Assembly: GCA_905160935.1 (NCBI GenBank)
Contig: CAJHZI010000558.1
Coordinates: 973,001-1,037,000, forward strand
DNA length: 64,000 nucleotides
From: Enchytraeus crypticus
Lineage: Eukaryota; Annelida; Clitellata; Enchytraeida; Enchytraeidae
Direction: 5' to 3'
Below the pieces are notes generated by a model, which saw only the letters and a list, made by a program, of their open reading frames with translations, was not told the origin of the DNA and made no database searches. Position 1 is the first letter of the stretch. The number at the start of each line of letters is the position of its first letter. A program made the translations under genes and the position numbers. Shown piece after piece: positions 8,490 through 20,345 of this stretch.

Positions 8490-10220
8490 TTATAAGTTTT
8501 CAGATTCATAACAAACCAGTATAAAAATATAGATACAAAAGTCTCGGTCTTCCTCTAAATTTATTTACTTCAATTTTTCTTTCAACGTCATACAGACAAA
8601 AATAGCGCATGGGGTGACACATGACACAAGAGCAGCAGTAGAGTGTCTACTGCAAATTGGATGGGAAAATGTGAATGGACAAGACGAACGTGACATGCAA
8701 ATCAAAGTGTCTAATGCTGGTAGTCAACACCGCCACACTAACGCCTCATTTAACTTAGACCGTAGTCTTTACGTTTTATTTTCCAGGGTTTGGTCTAACC
8801 TAAAGAGTAGATACTCCTCTAAACTAAATAGTAGCATACTCCTCTAACCCAAAGTGTAGAATATTCCTCTTAAAAAATAGTAAAATATTCATAAATACCT
8901 AACGGAAGAAGGTACACGATAAATGAAGGGGAAGAAGAAAGAAGCTACAAACGTAAACGAAGTTACAGACGGAAGCTACGACGCTGCGCTAAGAAGCTAC
9001 GACGGTAGAAGCTACATTCTAGCTTTTGGTCTTCCTGCTAGAGTTAATTGTGCATATTTCATTTAATGAGGAAATTTCTAATTTTTTCTGTAATTTGGTT
9101 CTAGAAATCATATTATCCTTGCCACTACAATTTCCTTTGCGACTTTTTCGAATCACTTATAAAATAGCTAACGAAGCTAATCAATCACGCAGTAACCATT
9201 GCTATTTTAGAATTTAGGAACGTTTCATAACCATATTGAGTTCTACGCGTAGTTTGAGAGTATGAATCAATTCGCAGAGTTTAATTTACAATTTAAGCGA
9301 AGAGTCCTTTTTCTGGTTTACATAAGGAGAAGTTGATAATGAGGAAGTGAATTTTCAGTCTTCTATTCCAATTTACTTGTTCGATTCGCAATGCGACTTG
9401 AAGTGTTGAAGAAGTATGTATGAGCATTTGGACATTGAATGATTTCGGTGTACTAATTACAAGTACCAATATGTTGAATGATTTCGATGTACATTTTTGT
9501 ATGTTAATATTGTAAATGGGATGCCTATAGAGCCGAAAGAAGACCTTCAATAAAGCTGAACCCTAAATATAAACCATAAATCAACATAAATACTAAATAA
9601 ATCAACACAAATCCCATCCTTAAATTAACTATAATAAAAATCTTAGATGCCAGTCCCAATCTACCAAAACTTAGGCACCTTTCCCAATCTCTATAAGAAT
9701 AAAAAAAGTGTCATTCACACTATGATAACCAAAAAACTACGGATGACCCTGAGTGAAGACTTGTTCTAGGACATAACAGTATGGACGTTGGGCCCACAGT
9801 GAATAACTAGTGACAAGAGTATCGACCGAACCCTAGGGACAGTCACGTGATGGTGTGAGGCAACTGTTAGAACGTTCGTTGGATTTTATACTCAATACGA
9901 GTTCGTCAATCCAAACTGATGCCTTCATGGAATTTAAGAATCGCTGTAACAGTGGTATCGGCTCTGTGATAAGGTTAAACGGATTTAGTAACAACACAGT
10001 TTAAAATCCCTGACGTGTCATCAATGGCGGCAGGATTTATACGAAGCTGAAACGGTGACTATGGTCACGTTCGATGATAGAGTGTAGGTGCGAATTCTCC
10101 CAAAGTCGTTTATACAAAGAGTATAAAATTTACTGAAATACACGGACACACTGGATTTCGGCAGCAAACACTAATCTATTTTAGAAAATGAATTTTCATT
10201 AATTCTGTAGAACTGAGCGG
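8490..10220. other. AT-rich DNA without recognised gene
   Basis: No exon, RNA gene or repeat family could be supported. A short open stretch at 8614-8847 is mentioned among the rejected items. Codon-like periodicity is not evident. Confidence 0.5.
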
Positions 10221-10224
10221 CTGG

Positions 10225-10345
10225 CTATTTGGATTGATGTTCGAAGACGGATCAGTAGATTCGTAATACAAATCCATATCCGTGCTCTGTCCGTCACTGA
10301 CATACCATCAAACAGGAAACTGACGTAAAGTTTGACTTTATTTTT
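10225..10345 (+). mobile_element. SINE family S, copy 1 (tRNA-derived)
   Basis: A tRNA-like head (GAGCGGCTGGC region and a GATCAGTAG segment) is followed by the family body CGTCACTGACAT and the tail GACGTAAAG. It aligns with the minus-strand copy at 41,485-41,610 through the head (GGATCAGTA, then ACAAATCC) and the body. Confidence 0.65.
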
Positions 10346-10510
10346 ATACTAATGAAAACTAATTCTGTAAGCTAATTTTAAATCTGTGTTAATAATACAT
10401 TGCTTATTCCAGTATAAGCTATTTTATGCAGCACTAAATTGAATGTATTCTTAAGCCGCGTGAAAATAGATGATGCCTTAAGGTGAAAGTTACAGAGCTT
10501 ATAGAGCCTA

Positions 10511-10700
10511 TCTCTCTTAGTCTCTTAGTGCACTGCCTACTGGCAGGTCCATGATGCATAACGCCTCCACTCTTCTCTGTCTTCCGACTTCCTCTTCATT
10601 TCCACATATGAGTGGGTCTTTGAATCATCTAACATACCTAATATCGGCCTGCCCCTGCCATTTTCCCTTCCATTCTACTTTCTATGACCTCTTTTAAGAG
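10511..10700 (-). mobile_element. LINE-1 (RTE-like) 3' fragment, copy a
   Basis: Minus-strand 3' end of the same LINE as at 11,273-11,990. It includes the terminal CTGCCAGTAGGCAG hairpin, then TGCACTAAGAGAC and a GA-rich tail. It is 5'-truncated within the last third of the reverse transcriptase reading frame and heavily decayed. Confidence 0.85.
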
Positions 10701-11217
10701 CTTAGAAATCTTAATTTAACGGTGGATTAGTGCCACAGAGATGTAGCTAAAGGGATTCGAATCGAGGGAATCCTCGTAGTCGTACTCGAGATATGTGCTG
10801 CGGTGTGTCCTTTCAGATTAAACTGAATCATCAAGGAATTGTATCGCATCCTACAATCCAAGAATCCGCGAAACTGGAATACGAATTTAGAGATTTAAGT
10901 CCCGCTCGTCATTCTGTGGAGATTTGTTGGACATTTTTCTGAATGACATTTTGAGAATCAATTTGCAATAAAAATTGTGTGTGGATAATGGATGTCGGTG
11001 CTTTCTCTGAAAATCCTTGAAACTGTAAAGTTTTACTTCAGTAGATTGACAGTTTGATCTCGATGTGTTTGACAAAGTAACATTCAGAAGATTGTTAGAA
11101 ATTTAGGTTCGCGTTTATATGTAAGTAGTAACATAACATACATTTATATTATTTTACCACTAATAACTCACGCAATTATATTTTCTTTACATGTACTTTT
11201 GATTCCTGTTGAGAGTA

Positions 11218-11218
<1 letters not shown>

Positions 11219-11272
<54 letters not shown>
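11219..11272. repeat. (TA)n microsatellite at a LINE 5' junction
   Basis: About 54 bp of TA repeat ending exactly where the LINE-1 copy begins, so it marks the 5' truncation junction or the insertion target. Confidence 0.95.
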
Positions 11273-11274
<2 letters not shown>

Positions 11275-11990
11275 GAAGAAAATAATGAAGATAATGGATA
11301 GGCTGAATGATACGGCCCTAAGATTTGCCATGGAGAATTATATAAAAAAGACCAAGGTTATGAGAGTGTCCAATAATAAAGGTGAAGTTATTATCAAAAT
11401 AAATGATACGAAATTGGAACAGGTAAGGAGTTTCAAATATTTGGGTCATACTATAACCGATGATGGGAAATGTGAGACGGAAATATGCAGTAGGATTGCA
11501 CAAGCAAAAGCGGCCTTTGGTAGTAGAAAAGAACTATTAACAAAAAGTCTAAAGAAAGACACAAAGATAAAGATAGTGAACACTTTGGTTTGGACCACGT
11601 CATTGTATGGATGTGAAACATGGACCTTAAGGAAGGAAAATATTAGGAAACTGGAGGCATTGGAAATGTGGATTTGGAGAAGAATGGAGAGGATTAGCTT
11701 GACTCAAAAGGTTACAAATGAGAAAGTCCTGGAGAGAGTTGGCACAGATAGACAGTTGATAAATGTATTAAGAAATAGGAAGAAGCGATGGATAGGACAC
11801 ATTCTAAGGGGGGAAGGTCTATTAAAAGAGGTTATAGAAGATAGAATGGCAGGGCAGGCCGAGATTAGGTATGTTAGATGATTTAAAGACCCACTCATAT
11901 GTGGAAATGAAGAGGAAGGCGGAAGACAGAGAAGAGTGGAGGCGTTATGTACCATGGACCTGCCAGTAGGCAGTGCACTAAGAGAGATAT
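11273..11990 (+). mobile_element. LINE-1 (RTE-like) 3' fragment, copy b, with reverse-transcriptase C-terminal reading frame
   Basis: A 202-residue open frame (11,273-11,881) reads as the thumb and C-terminal part of a non-LTR reverse transcriptase. KKTKVMRVS, then FKYLGHTITDDGKCETEI, LYGCETWTL and MWIWRRMERISL appear in the usual order. A frameshift near 11,855 moves the end (YVEMKRKAEDREEWRRYVPW, a stop, then about 25 bp) into another frame. The very short 3' UTR, closing CTGCC-AGTA-GGCAG hairpin and GA-rich simple tail fit RTE-type elements; clade assignment is inferred. The 5' side is truncated at the TA repeat, so endonuclease and catalytic YADD regions are absent. Confidence 0.9.
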
Positions 11991-11999
11991 ATATCGGTA

Positions 12000-12785
12000 G
12001 TTTTCAGCTAGGTAGCTGGTCCACTGTACGTGTACATTTTCATAATCAAACTCTGCCCTCATGTTTCATCAACAAGATAATCCCGCTACAACGGCCATAT
12101 ATATGCCTTACTATAGGCCTTATGTAGCCCACAGATTAGTAGAATATTATGTCTGAGATAGATTCCCGTTGTATTCCTCAGTTTTTGCTTAGTCACATTC
12201 TACGACTCGACCACTTAACGCAATTAATCTGTATGTCCAAACAAAACATGGTTAATTTATTGTTAGCCATTTTGATATTCTTGTTTAATATTTTATCCAC
12301 TGATAGTTTGTAACCAAGATTGTTCAATAATATCTCACGTTATTGAGTAAGTTTTATAAAAAAGTACTTGATGTCGCTATTTATTGCACGGTTTTTCTTC
12401 GTTTGTATCCACGTAAAGTATAATATCCTTAATGTTACGGAGTTTCTTAGACTTGTTTCTGCTTTTGTTAAGTTATTCAACTAATTTTACCTTAACTCTG
12501 CATTGTTAGAAGTATTCGTGGACTGTTGTTTTTTATCTGTTATTTTTTCTATCAAGATTCTCATCGAATATTACCATAAACAATCGTCCTTTGCTACTAT
12601 GGTGGCAAATAGATTTGAGATTTATATTCTGTTTTATGCGGTAACCCAATTTTGCAGCAACATTTTTTAATTTTAACGTTAGTTTTTATGTAATTTGGGT
12701 TATGTCTAGGATTACTTACAAAATATGCGATGTAGCTAAATTAGACTGAATATAGTGCTTGTAGCATAAGTTAGGAGCTGGACTG
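12000..12785. other. AT-rich DNA without recognised gene
   Basis: Nothing supportable was seen in either strand. Confidence 0.5.
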
Positions 12786-12789
12786 TTAT

Positions 12790-12935
12790 ATCTGCTGATA
12801 GTTTCAGAATTACGTCGATACCAGCCGATTGAAGTTCAACAGGTGCAGGGTTCACATCCAGTGCTCCCCCGTCATTGACATGCTATTGAGTAGGAATTTG
12901 ACGTTAAACCTGGCATTGACTATTATTATTAGTCT
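12790..12935 (+). mobile_element. SINE family S, copy 2 (tRNA-derived)
   Basis: A B-box-like GGTTCACATCC sits in the head. The body CGTCATTGACATGCTATTGA is followed by AGTAGGAATTTGACGTTAAACC and a short TATTATTAT tail. Body and tail match the copies at 10.2, 41.5, 51.4 and 54.1 kb. Confidence 0.75.
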
Positions 12936-14555
12936 ATTACTAATTGAAAGTTGACCTCTTTTTCTGACCTATTTGAGAGATAAGGATTCAATACATGAAA
13001 GTAGTCTACAACAGACGATGGCGCATCATACACTGCGATGAATTTCTAAACAACTATTTCCGCTATCAAATATGACCAAAAATTCTATTAACAGAAGGAT
13101 CGCGTGGAGTAAATTAATTCTCGTGTGTAAATATTTGAAGAGACGAGAGATTTTGGCGTCAAAGTGGCAACGCTGAAGTAGAATGAGAGGGAGAGTTATT
13201 TTGACGTTACTTCAATTAAATAGTCAAATAGTCTGAATAGTAAATGGTCTGAATAGTCTGACAAAAATTTCGTTCATATAATAATACTGTGATATAATAG
13301 AGAAGTGAAATTCAGTTATTATCATCCTGTTGGAGTAGTAGTAGTAGTTAGTAAACTGTGATGCTCTTCTTTAACGCTGACTTGGTATGACTCCACTCCA
13401 ATGACATCTGCTATTTTCTGATTTGATCGGCTGTCCTGTAATTTAACTTAAAATAACATTGCAGCTCTTTGAAATATATAAGGTCTCTTTAAGTAAAGCT
13501 AGCCTAAGCTGAAAAATCACTAATTACTTCCTGCAGTGACTTACTAATTTGAAAGTAGCCCTAATGCACCGTTGATGTTGACGTCGATGGTTTGCTTGAT
13601 ACACGTGTCGAAAGATCATCGGATAGAATCACAGTCGCTACGTTTCAGACGGCAAGACATTTACTCAGGAAAAGACAATAATAGTCATTTATAAATGATA
13701 TGATCTAATGATAAAATAATAAGGACTAAATGAAATGATTTCATGATAACATAATTGGAAATGAAAACTGTCTATTATGCAGTGTCTCTGATAGCATTGA
13801 TTTAAGATTGCTTCTTCTGTGTAGAACCTAAGTAGATCCTTCCTAAGGCATGTTGTTGATGTTGTTATTGTTGTTGTTGAGCCGTATTATGATTTATAGC
13901 TCTTTTTCATGTTGGCTTTCTGACAATAATTGTGCCGACAAAGACGGTTTCAAAGAGGTTTCGAGCTCCTAAGCTTATTACATTTCACCCAAGTGTGCTA
14001 CCATCTTAACAATAATCCGGTGCAATACGTGTGTGAAACATCCAGAGAAAATGTGACTTTTTATGCTTTTGGTGATGGATTCCTTTTGGATGAGAATTTG
14101 GGAGTCCATAAATTGAGCACTGGGAGGTTTCGGGTCACGTGTCTCCAGTCGATATCTTAAAACTCATCGATCAATCAGAAGATCGATACCTCAATTTATC
14201 CTCCATTGAATCCATTCTTCGTTTACACTCATCCGTATCCTCAACACATTGTTGGTGACATAACCACGTGATCCTAAAATCCTTATAATCTGCCGAGAAC
14301 GTTAAGTGTAACGAATGGTCCTACGTGCCGCTTTGACCTACATTAATCATTTAGTTCGTATAATCACTATTCGTACTGACCTGGTGTGAGATTGAATCAA
14401 CAATGTTAATCTTTATCTAAATCCTACTTTCCAAATCGTATTTAGAAATATATCTAATTCTGCTTCAACTCTGATGCATTTTTGTCACCACACGTTTTTA
14501 TAATCATTTTCTATATTGGAACCATTTGATGAAGACGTAGAATTATATCCATCAT
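12936..14555. other. AT-rich DNA without recognised gene
   Basis: No coding region or repeat family was recognised. There is a short GTT repeat near 13,850-13,880. Confidence 0.5.
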
Positions 14556-14558
14556 AAA

Positions 14559-14620
14559 AAACTTCCTCCCTCTCTCTCCCTCTTTCTCTCTGTCTGCCTC
14601 TCTTTCTCTCTCTCTCTGGT
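14559..14620. repeat. (TC)n-rich tract at the end of an R repeat
   Basis: An imperfect CTCTCT tract directly adjoins the 3' tail of the R repeat that follows. It is probably the simple tail of that element. Confidence 0.85.
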
Positions 14621-14770
14621 GTTTTTCCATGTGACAGGTTCAATGTATATATTCCTATTCGCATTCTACTTTTCATCCTCCATAAGGAGCACTCCATCGA
14701 TTAACAAGTTAATCTTTGCACCAAAGGCTATTCCTTGTCCATACCCTAATGCAACCGATTAGATTAATAT
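14621..14770 (-). mobile_element. R repeat, copy 1 (non-autonomous, LINE-1-tailed)
   Basis: It aligns with the R repeats at 34.0, 44.4, 55.3 and 56.2 kb through GCACTCCATCGATTAACAAG and the CAAAGGCTATTCCTTGTCCA region. The low-coordinate end carries the diverged ACCTGTCACATGG tail followed by GA repeats, so the sense strand is minus. Confidence 0.7.
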
Positions 14771-15014
14771 GTTTCGATAGTGCTACGAGATATATATTGC
14801 TATATATTGCTTTTCAAATGTAATATCTAACATACGCACGTGTTTTAAAGGTCTTTAATTGTCGTAGTTTGAGTTTGTTGGATACGCGGATTGATATTAC
14901 ACTTAGCTCGTGAGCTTAATGACACGGTTTCGATTTTCAGTGGAATTTCTCTGACTAAAATAATATAAAACGAAAAATATAACAGCTAATCTTATTGCAT
15001 AGTCTTGTTTCATT

Positions 15015-15021
15015 GGACGGT
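15015..15021 (+). repeat. target-site duplication (left) of LINE-2 copy A
   Basis: GGACGGT, identical to the heptamer at 18,740-18,746 on the other side of the element. Confidence 0.85.
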
Positions 15022-15181
15022 GAGAGAGAGAGAGAGAGAGAGTGAGATGTGCTTATTTAAGCATCAACACCAAATCACTGGCAAATGAAAATAGAAATAA
15101 ACATTTAAAACAAATGAAATAAAATATGAAAAAAAAATTCCCAGAAACACACGGTATCAAACAGTCTGCAGAAACTAGAAC

Positions 15182-15226
15182 AACGGCCGTCAGGGAAGAT
15201 GATACACATCTTATCTAGCTGACCAC
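15182..15226 (-). promoter_or_regulatory. LINE-2 3' UTR two-stem hairpin, copy A
   Basis: Within the 3' UTR, GTCAG pairs with CTGAC (outer stem) and AAGATG with CATCTT (inner stem, loop ATACA). The outer stem is preceded by GGCC, and the 3' arms are separated by ATCTAG. The same arrangement with different paired bases occurs in three related copies, suggesting an RNA structure recognised by the element's own reverse transcriptase. Confidence 0.75.
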
Positions 15227-15285
15227 CGTCTACAACTATATTTATGTCATGTATAATGCAAAATCAACTAAAATACACACTTTAG

Positions 15286-16906
15286 CTAAGTAAACAATTC
15301 TAGCTGGACAATTACACCAAAAAAACGAAAACTTTGAAATTTACAAACCGTCAAACAATATATATATTTGTAACGTTTAGTGAATTCAGCTAGGGATCTC
15401 GAACTGCGGATATCAGGAGGTATTTGGTTCCAAGAATATATATACTTATAGACATGAGATTTAAAAAATTCTGAAGTTGTTCTAGAACACAAATAATTGG
15501 TCTCAGAGAGCCTTGTATTATACACAAACGAGATCTGATTATCAATAAAAATACATTTCATGGATACTGACATAGCCAGATCGGGGAAATTAATACATTT
15601 AAAACAAGGTTACCGGTATGTAATTGGAATAACTGAAAAATTGGTAATACATTATAATTCATATAAAGTTGCTTAACATTATGTAAGTTGTGTTTATTCT
15701 GTAAAGTTCTTAGTAAACGGTTACATGCAACATGCAAGGGTTGAAGCAACTGTTTGGTTGTATTAGCATAAACTTCAATTCCATATTGTGTTCTTGATTG
15801 CACCAAAGAAAGGTAGAAATTTCTACGACAATTCATAGGAATAAAATCTCTACGATTGTATAACATACTATTAAAATTATTAATTGTACAGATTAATGAT
15901 TTAATATGAGCACCAAAAGTCAAATTTTCATCTAATGTTAAGCCTAAAAATTTGGTAACATATGTTCTATTAATGCAGTTACTATCAAGGATACAGTTAA
16001 ATTGTTCGTTCGAATAAGAGCTTCATCGTCTTTAGTGGGGTAGAATAATACATATGAAGACTTTGAGCAATTTACAGTTAGCTTGTTACAAGCTATATTC
16101 GCAGAGATAAACAAGTTATCAATAGACTTATGTTTAACAAACAAATTAGAATCGTCAGCATACAGTTTAATGGACCCAATGTACAGGCATTATGAATATC
16201 ATTCATATAGATTATAAAAAGTAAAGATCCTAAAATGGAACCTTGAGGAACACCGATACTAAGAGATAACACACTAGATATGCTGTCACCAATTAATGTG
16301 TGTTGTTTTCTTCGAGATAAATAAGAGCTAAACCAATCATAGGCAGTACCACGTATTCCAAAATAAATGTAATTTATGGAGCAGAATGTTATGATCAACA
16401 GTATCAAAAGCTTTTGAGAGATCTAAAAATATACCAAGTGTCTTGTTTTTATGATTATGTTCAGTAGGTAAGAAATTAACACTAGCGAAAAGAGCATCAG
16501 TGGTAGAATGGATGGATCTAAAACCAAATTGATTTTCATTAAGGATTTTGAAATTATTTAGAAATGTAGTAATGCGTTTATGCATGATTTTCTCAAATAT
16601 TTTACTTAAATTATTATGGAGGGAAATTGGTCTACAATTTTCCACTAAGTCATGTTTACCTTTTTTATAAACAGGGATAACCTTGGCTAATTTGAAATTC
16701 TCAGGAAAGTAGCCTAATTCAAACGATTTATTAATTATAAAGGTACGTGGGTTTACAATGTAATTAGCGGATAATTGTAAAATTTTACTGGATATAGAGT
16801 CATTGCCAGTAGAATAACTCTTATTCATGGAGTGAATGAAATTTAAGACTTCACTGTTGGAAGTTGGAGTTAGGAAAATAGAGTGTGGTAGAGCCCTGTT
16901 AAGCAA
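15286..16906 (-). pseudogene. LINE-2 copy A reverse transcriptase and C-terminal domain (ORF2, broken)
   Basis: The fingers and palm read KVIPVYKKGKHDLVENCRPI, then NENQFGFRSIHSTTDALF, then a DLSKAFDTVDHN catalytic motif A. GVPQGSILGSLLF follows as motif B, and YADDSN (codons at 16,151-16,162) as motif C. All key residues of motifs A-C are present. The downstream part matches the open 285-residue C-terminus of copy B almost residue for residue. The reading frame changes several times across these motifs, so no functional enzyme is made from this copy. Confidence 0.92.
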
Positions 16907-17033
16907 ACTCTGATATGATACATCATTTCGTGGGTCGCTTCTGCTAGCCGTACACTATTTTGTATAAAATATTTATTAAATTCTTCCGCAATGTCCTTGT
17001 TATTTCTAATAACTCCAGCACCAGCATTTGTAG

Positions 17034-18331
17034 TTAGTGATCAATAGTCTGATTCTTATTTATACCACGGTAACTGGTAATATTATTGAAAGTTCTCCAA
17101 ATGTTCTTAATTGAATTAAATCGTATATCTAATTTATTTCTATAATAACATTGACGGAAGTTTTTGATATCCTTATCAAGTATTTTTCGGTAATTCAGAT
17201 AATTAGTTTTATCAAGAGGTAAGTTAGATTTCTTGAAAGTATGGCATAGATTGTTTTTTATTTTAATTCTAGACTTCAACTCTTTAGATATCCAGGGTTT
17301 ATCCTTATATGTTTTACGAGAACACCGAATTAAAGGAAAGCTCAGTTCAGAGGCAGCAATTAAGGAATTCGTTAGATGAGTAATAGCATCATCAATATTA
17401 ATTAAACTATCGATCGGTGTCCAGTCAGTTTTCGAGAGATGGTCATGAAAGTTGTTAATGTTGTGAGTGCTATATATTCTAATGAAAGGGCGATCACAGT
17501 AGTTAACTCTTTCACTTTTAGAAACCAGTAGTACAACATTGGCATAGTGATCAGTAATATCGCTTGTAACCGTTAGGGACTTTACACTGAATCCTTTAGT
17601 ATAATCAAAACCGAAGCTCGCGAAGACATGGTCAATTGTGCTTCGCGAGTTATTAATACAATGCGTAGGAATTAACGAAAGCGGCATAAAGTTCAAATTG
17701 GACAGCTCATTGACATAGCGATCAATGAAATTTAACACACTAAATTTTAACAAATCAATATTTACATCACCACATATAAGACTCTTTTTTAAAGGTTTGC
17801 ATATGGAAAGGTACTTGAAAAGTTTATCAATAAAGACAGTAGCAGATTGACTCGGATGTCTGTAAATTAAATATACTCTAATTTTACCATCTTAAGTAAT
17901 ATATCAGCGACCAAGAATTCAGTTGTATTATCAAAGATATTATTATTGTTGGATGAATCAATGATGTTAAAGGTGATAGAATTATGGATTAATACAGCCA
18001 CACCCCCAGCTTTTTGTATAGTCGGGGGGCAATATACAAACCTATAATTAGGAAATACATCATCAAAAACTCGTAAATTAGTAGACCAAATTTCAGAAAG
18101 TAATATTACATCAAATTTATGTTTGTATAAATTTAAGAGATCTATGAGTTTCATATAATTTGCATTTAAACTTCTAATGTTAACATGAAATAACGATAGA
18201 TTGCAATTTTTATATTTGTCGTTAATAGCATCATTAGAAGATTCTGGAGTGTAATAACCAATTTTGGCATAGGCTATGAAATCACTATTAATTAGATTAT
18301 TAAGGGTAATAGGAGTATTAACAGACGCCAC
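17034..18331 (-). pseudogene. LINE-2 copy A endonuclease domain (ORF2 N-terminus, broken)
   Basis: Starts at the ATG at 18331. Exonuclease-endonuclease-phosphatase motifs appear in order: LFHVNIRSLNAN (catalytic Asn), ILLSEIW (catalytic Glu), then CGDVNIDLL near 17,765, and a SDITDHYANVVLL terminal Asp-His motif near 17,555. The enzyme would nick the target DNA. The first part (18,331-17,867) and the second (to 17,034) are in different frames. Confidence 0.88.
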
Positions 18332-18423
18332 TGATAGAGATACAGAGAAATTACATTATGTCAAAAGGTTGATCGATTCGACATATAACGTACACAAATT
18401 AACACAAAGTAGATTAGATTGAC

Positions 18424-18738
18424 TTAAGAGTTCTTCTGAATATATTGCCATTCTCTAACAGAACAGTTCTCAGGCCAGGTGCTCTCATCGAAGACGATAT
18501 CTTTATAGTTTATGTCGCATGAGATGATTAAAGCAGCAGATTTGAATTCCTTACCATCCTTTGCTATTCCAGATAATTTCTTACAATAACAATCAGAGAT
18601 TCCACTGCTCTTTAGGTATTCCTTAAGTTCGTCCACTTCCGTGTCTTTTTCTAGCCTGCTAGCAAAGATTGTAATTTTCTTTGCTACGGCTTTTATTTTA
18701 CTGTCTGCACAGGAAATCCTTTTTCCAGTGATGGATGC
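18424..18738 (-). pseudogene. LINE-2 copy A ORF1 C-terminal fragment
   Basis: About 105 residues are open from the truncation point to a stop at 18,424. It reads KKITIFASRLEKDTEVDELK, then LIISCDINYKDIVFDEST, then WPENCSVREWQYIQKNS. This is the terminal RNA-binding-type domain of ORF1 in CR1, Jockey and L2-group elements (conserved Ser-Arg-Leu and Trp-Pro-Glu). The frame is intact; the missing 5' part reflects truncation on insertion. Confidence 0.8.
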
Positions 18739-18739
18739 T

Positions 18740-18746
18740 GGACGGT
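18740..18746 (+). repeat. target-site duplication (right) of LINE-2 copy A
   Basis: GGACGGT, the partner of 15,015-15,021. It directly adjoins the first base of the ORF1 fragment. Confidence 0.85.
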
Positions 18747-20165
18747 CAAGATAAATATCCAGCTACCTCTTGCTTTCCTAATATTAGTCGCACTTATTTT
18801 CATGAAGGTCACAAAGGCCTCAATACTAAACTCCTCACAATGAACACCCTACCTTCCCCTTCCGTCAACCACCATCTAAAGATCCTTTTCCTTATCACGT
18901 TATATTCCCCTCTTTCTCCCTCTCTCTCTCTCTCTTTCTTTCTTTCTCTCTGTCTCTCGATATATCTGCTTCGATCTAAATTCATCGATGACTTTCCTCC
19001 TTATTTTTTCTCTCTCTCTTTCTTTCTCACTTTCTGACTTATTTCGATTATCTTTCTGTTCTCACACTCGCTTCAACACTCGGGACGCCAGATGGAATTA
19101 CCGGACAGTTCGGTTAGGACGCGTCTCCTGGTTTCACATTCCATCCATCAGAAGTCACTCGCTCCTCCTCCTCCTCTAATGATCTCCTCGTCTTTACGTC
19201 ACGTAACTCCAGTGCGCCTCAGTAATTTGCTAACCCAGATAAAGCGCTTAGCGGGATGGTCTGGTAGGATAACGCACTACTTACATTGAGGATAGAAAAC
19301 TAAGGCCATGTTTCAACTATTTCTTTTTATTTTTTCTGAATTTTTACTTCGTTGCTTGAACTGACTACCAATTGATATTACGGTAATTTTAAAGACATCC
19401 TCATAAATCGTGAATAACACTAACCTCTAAACTGCCTCTCACGTTAAAAGTGAGAAAAATAACAATATGCAATTAACGATTTGTGAAATAATCAAAATAT
19501 ACAAGTAGCATGTGAATGCAATTCTAATTATAGAGATATCTATCATTTAATTGACTATAATTTATCAGATATAATGTTCAAATTGTATATTTTATTTAGC
19601 CTTTTACCATCCTCTCCAATGAGAACCCCGCATATATTTAAATTGGTTCCATCTAAAAATTTATGCAGTCTAAGGAAATCAATTCGAGGATAGCTATATT
19701 TTGGATGATACCTATATGTAATTTGAGCAAAACCATAATTTTAACATTCACGATGCTTTTCTTTGACCTGTCATAGCATTTTATTTAAATGGTTCTACTT
19801 TTAAATGTTACCCTATCATCACGGTAACCTATTACCATTGTATCGGTTAAAAGAATTATCCGACGCAAGAGAAATTCGATATCTGTTCTTAACGCAAATT
19901 TCTGCTTCATAACATCGTGGAACCTGTAAAGAACTAAACTTTAACCTGAAGGCCGTCCTATTAGATGCATAGACGGGACCACCTACGTGTGTTAGTGTAG
20001 TTGACTGAAACAGCTGTAGATGTCTTTGAATTGGTGACAGGAGGCTGGATTACTTGTAAACTGATTAAGAATTCCCACGTGGACCTTGATTACTTAAATT
20101 CGAAACCAATTACGCCTACGTACGATCTGAAATTGTGCTAAGTCCGTTCTGTGAATGACCTCTGG
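18747..20165. other. DNA without recognised gene; CT-rich tract inside
   Basis: An imperfect (CT)n tract lies at about 18,908-18,958 and shorter ones to 19,030. Open frames over it are low-complexity Ser/Leu translations. No exon was supported. Confidence 0.5.
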
Positions 20166-20169
20166 TAGT

Positions 20170-20345
20170 ACGTTAACGTTACTTGTTACGTTATGTTACG
20201 CTACTTTGCATTACCTGTTACGTTGCGTTACGTGTTACGTTACGTTTCGTGTTTCCTGTTACGTTACGTGTTACGTGTAACGTTGCGTGTTACGTTACGT
20301 TACGTATTATGTTACGTTACGTGTTACATTAATAATACGTGTCAG
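20170..20345 (+). repeat. ACGTT-based short tandem repeat
   Basis: GTTACGTTACGTGTTACGTT-type units (5-7 bp, irregular) run for about 175 bp. The tract is CpG-rich against an AT-rich background. Confidence 0.85.

Larger units (their letters stand above)
15022..18739 (-). mobile_element. LINE-2 (Jockey/CR1/L2-group) copy A, 5'-truncated, with 7-bp target-site duplication
   Basis: A 3.7-kb non-LTR retrotransposon. In order from its 5' end it holds the ORF1 C-terminus, an apurinic-type endonuclease, reverse transcriptase, C-terminal domain, a 3' UTR with a conserved hairpin, and a (CT)n tail. It is bounded by GGACGGT at 15,015-15,021 and 18,740-18,746, a clean 7-bp target-site duplication, so both ends are defined. 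Truncation lies inside ORF1. ORF2 is open in several pieces with roughly four to six frameshifts or stops, so this copy is dead. The exact clade (L2, CR1, Crack or Daphne) cannot be settled by eye. Confidence 0.93.

Noticed and set aside
8614-8847. 77-residue open frame on the plus strand
   Set aside because: No recognised domain, neighbours or splice context; too short to support as a gene.
13930-14160. 76-residue open frame
   Set aside because: No domain recognised and composition like the surrounding non-coding DNA.
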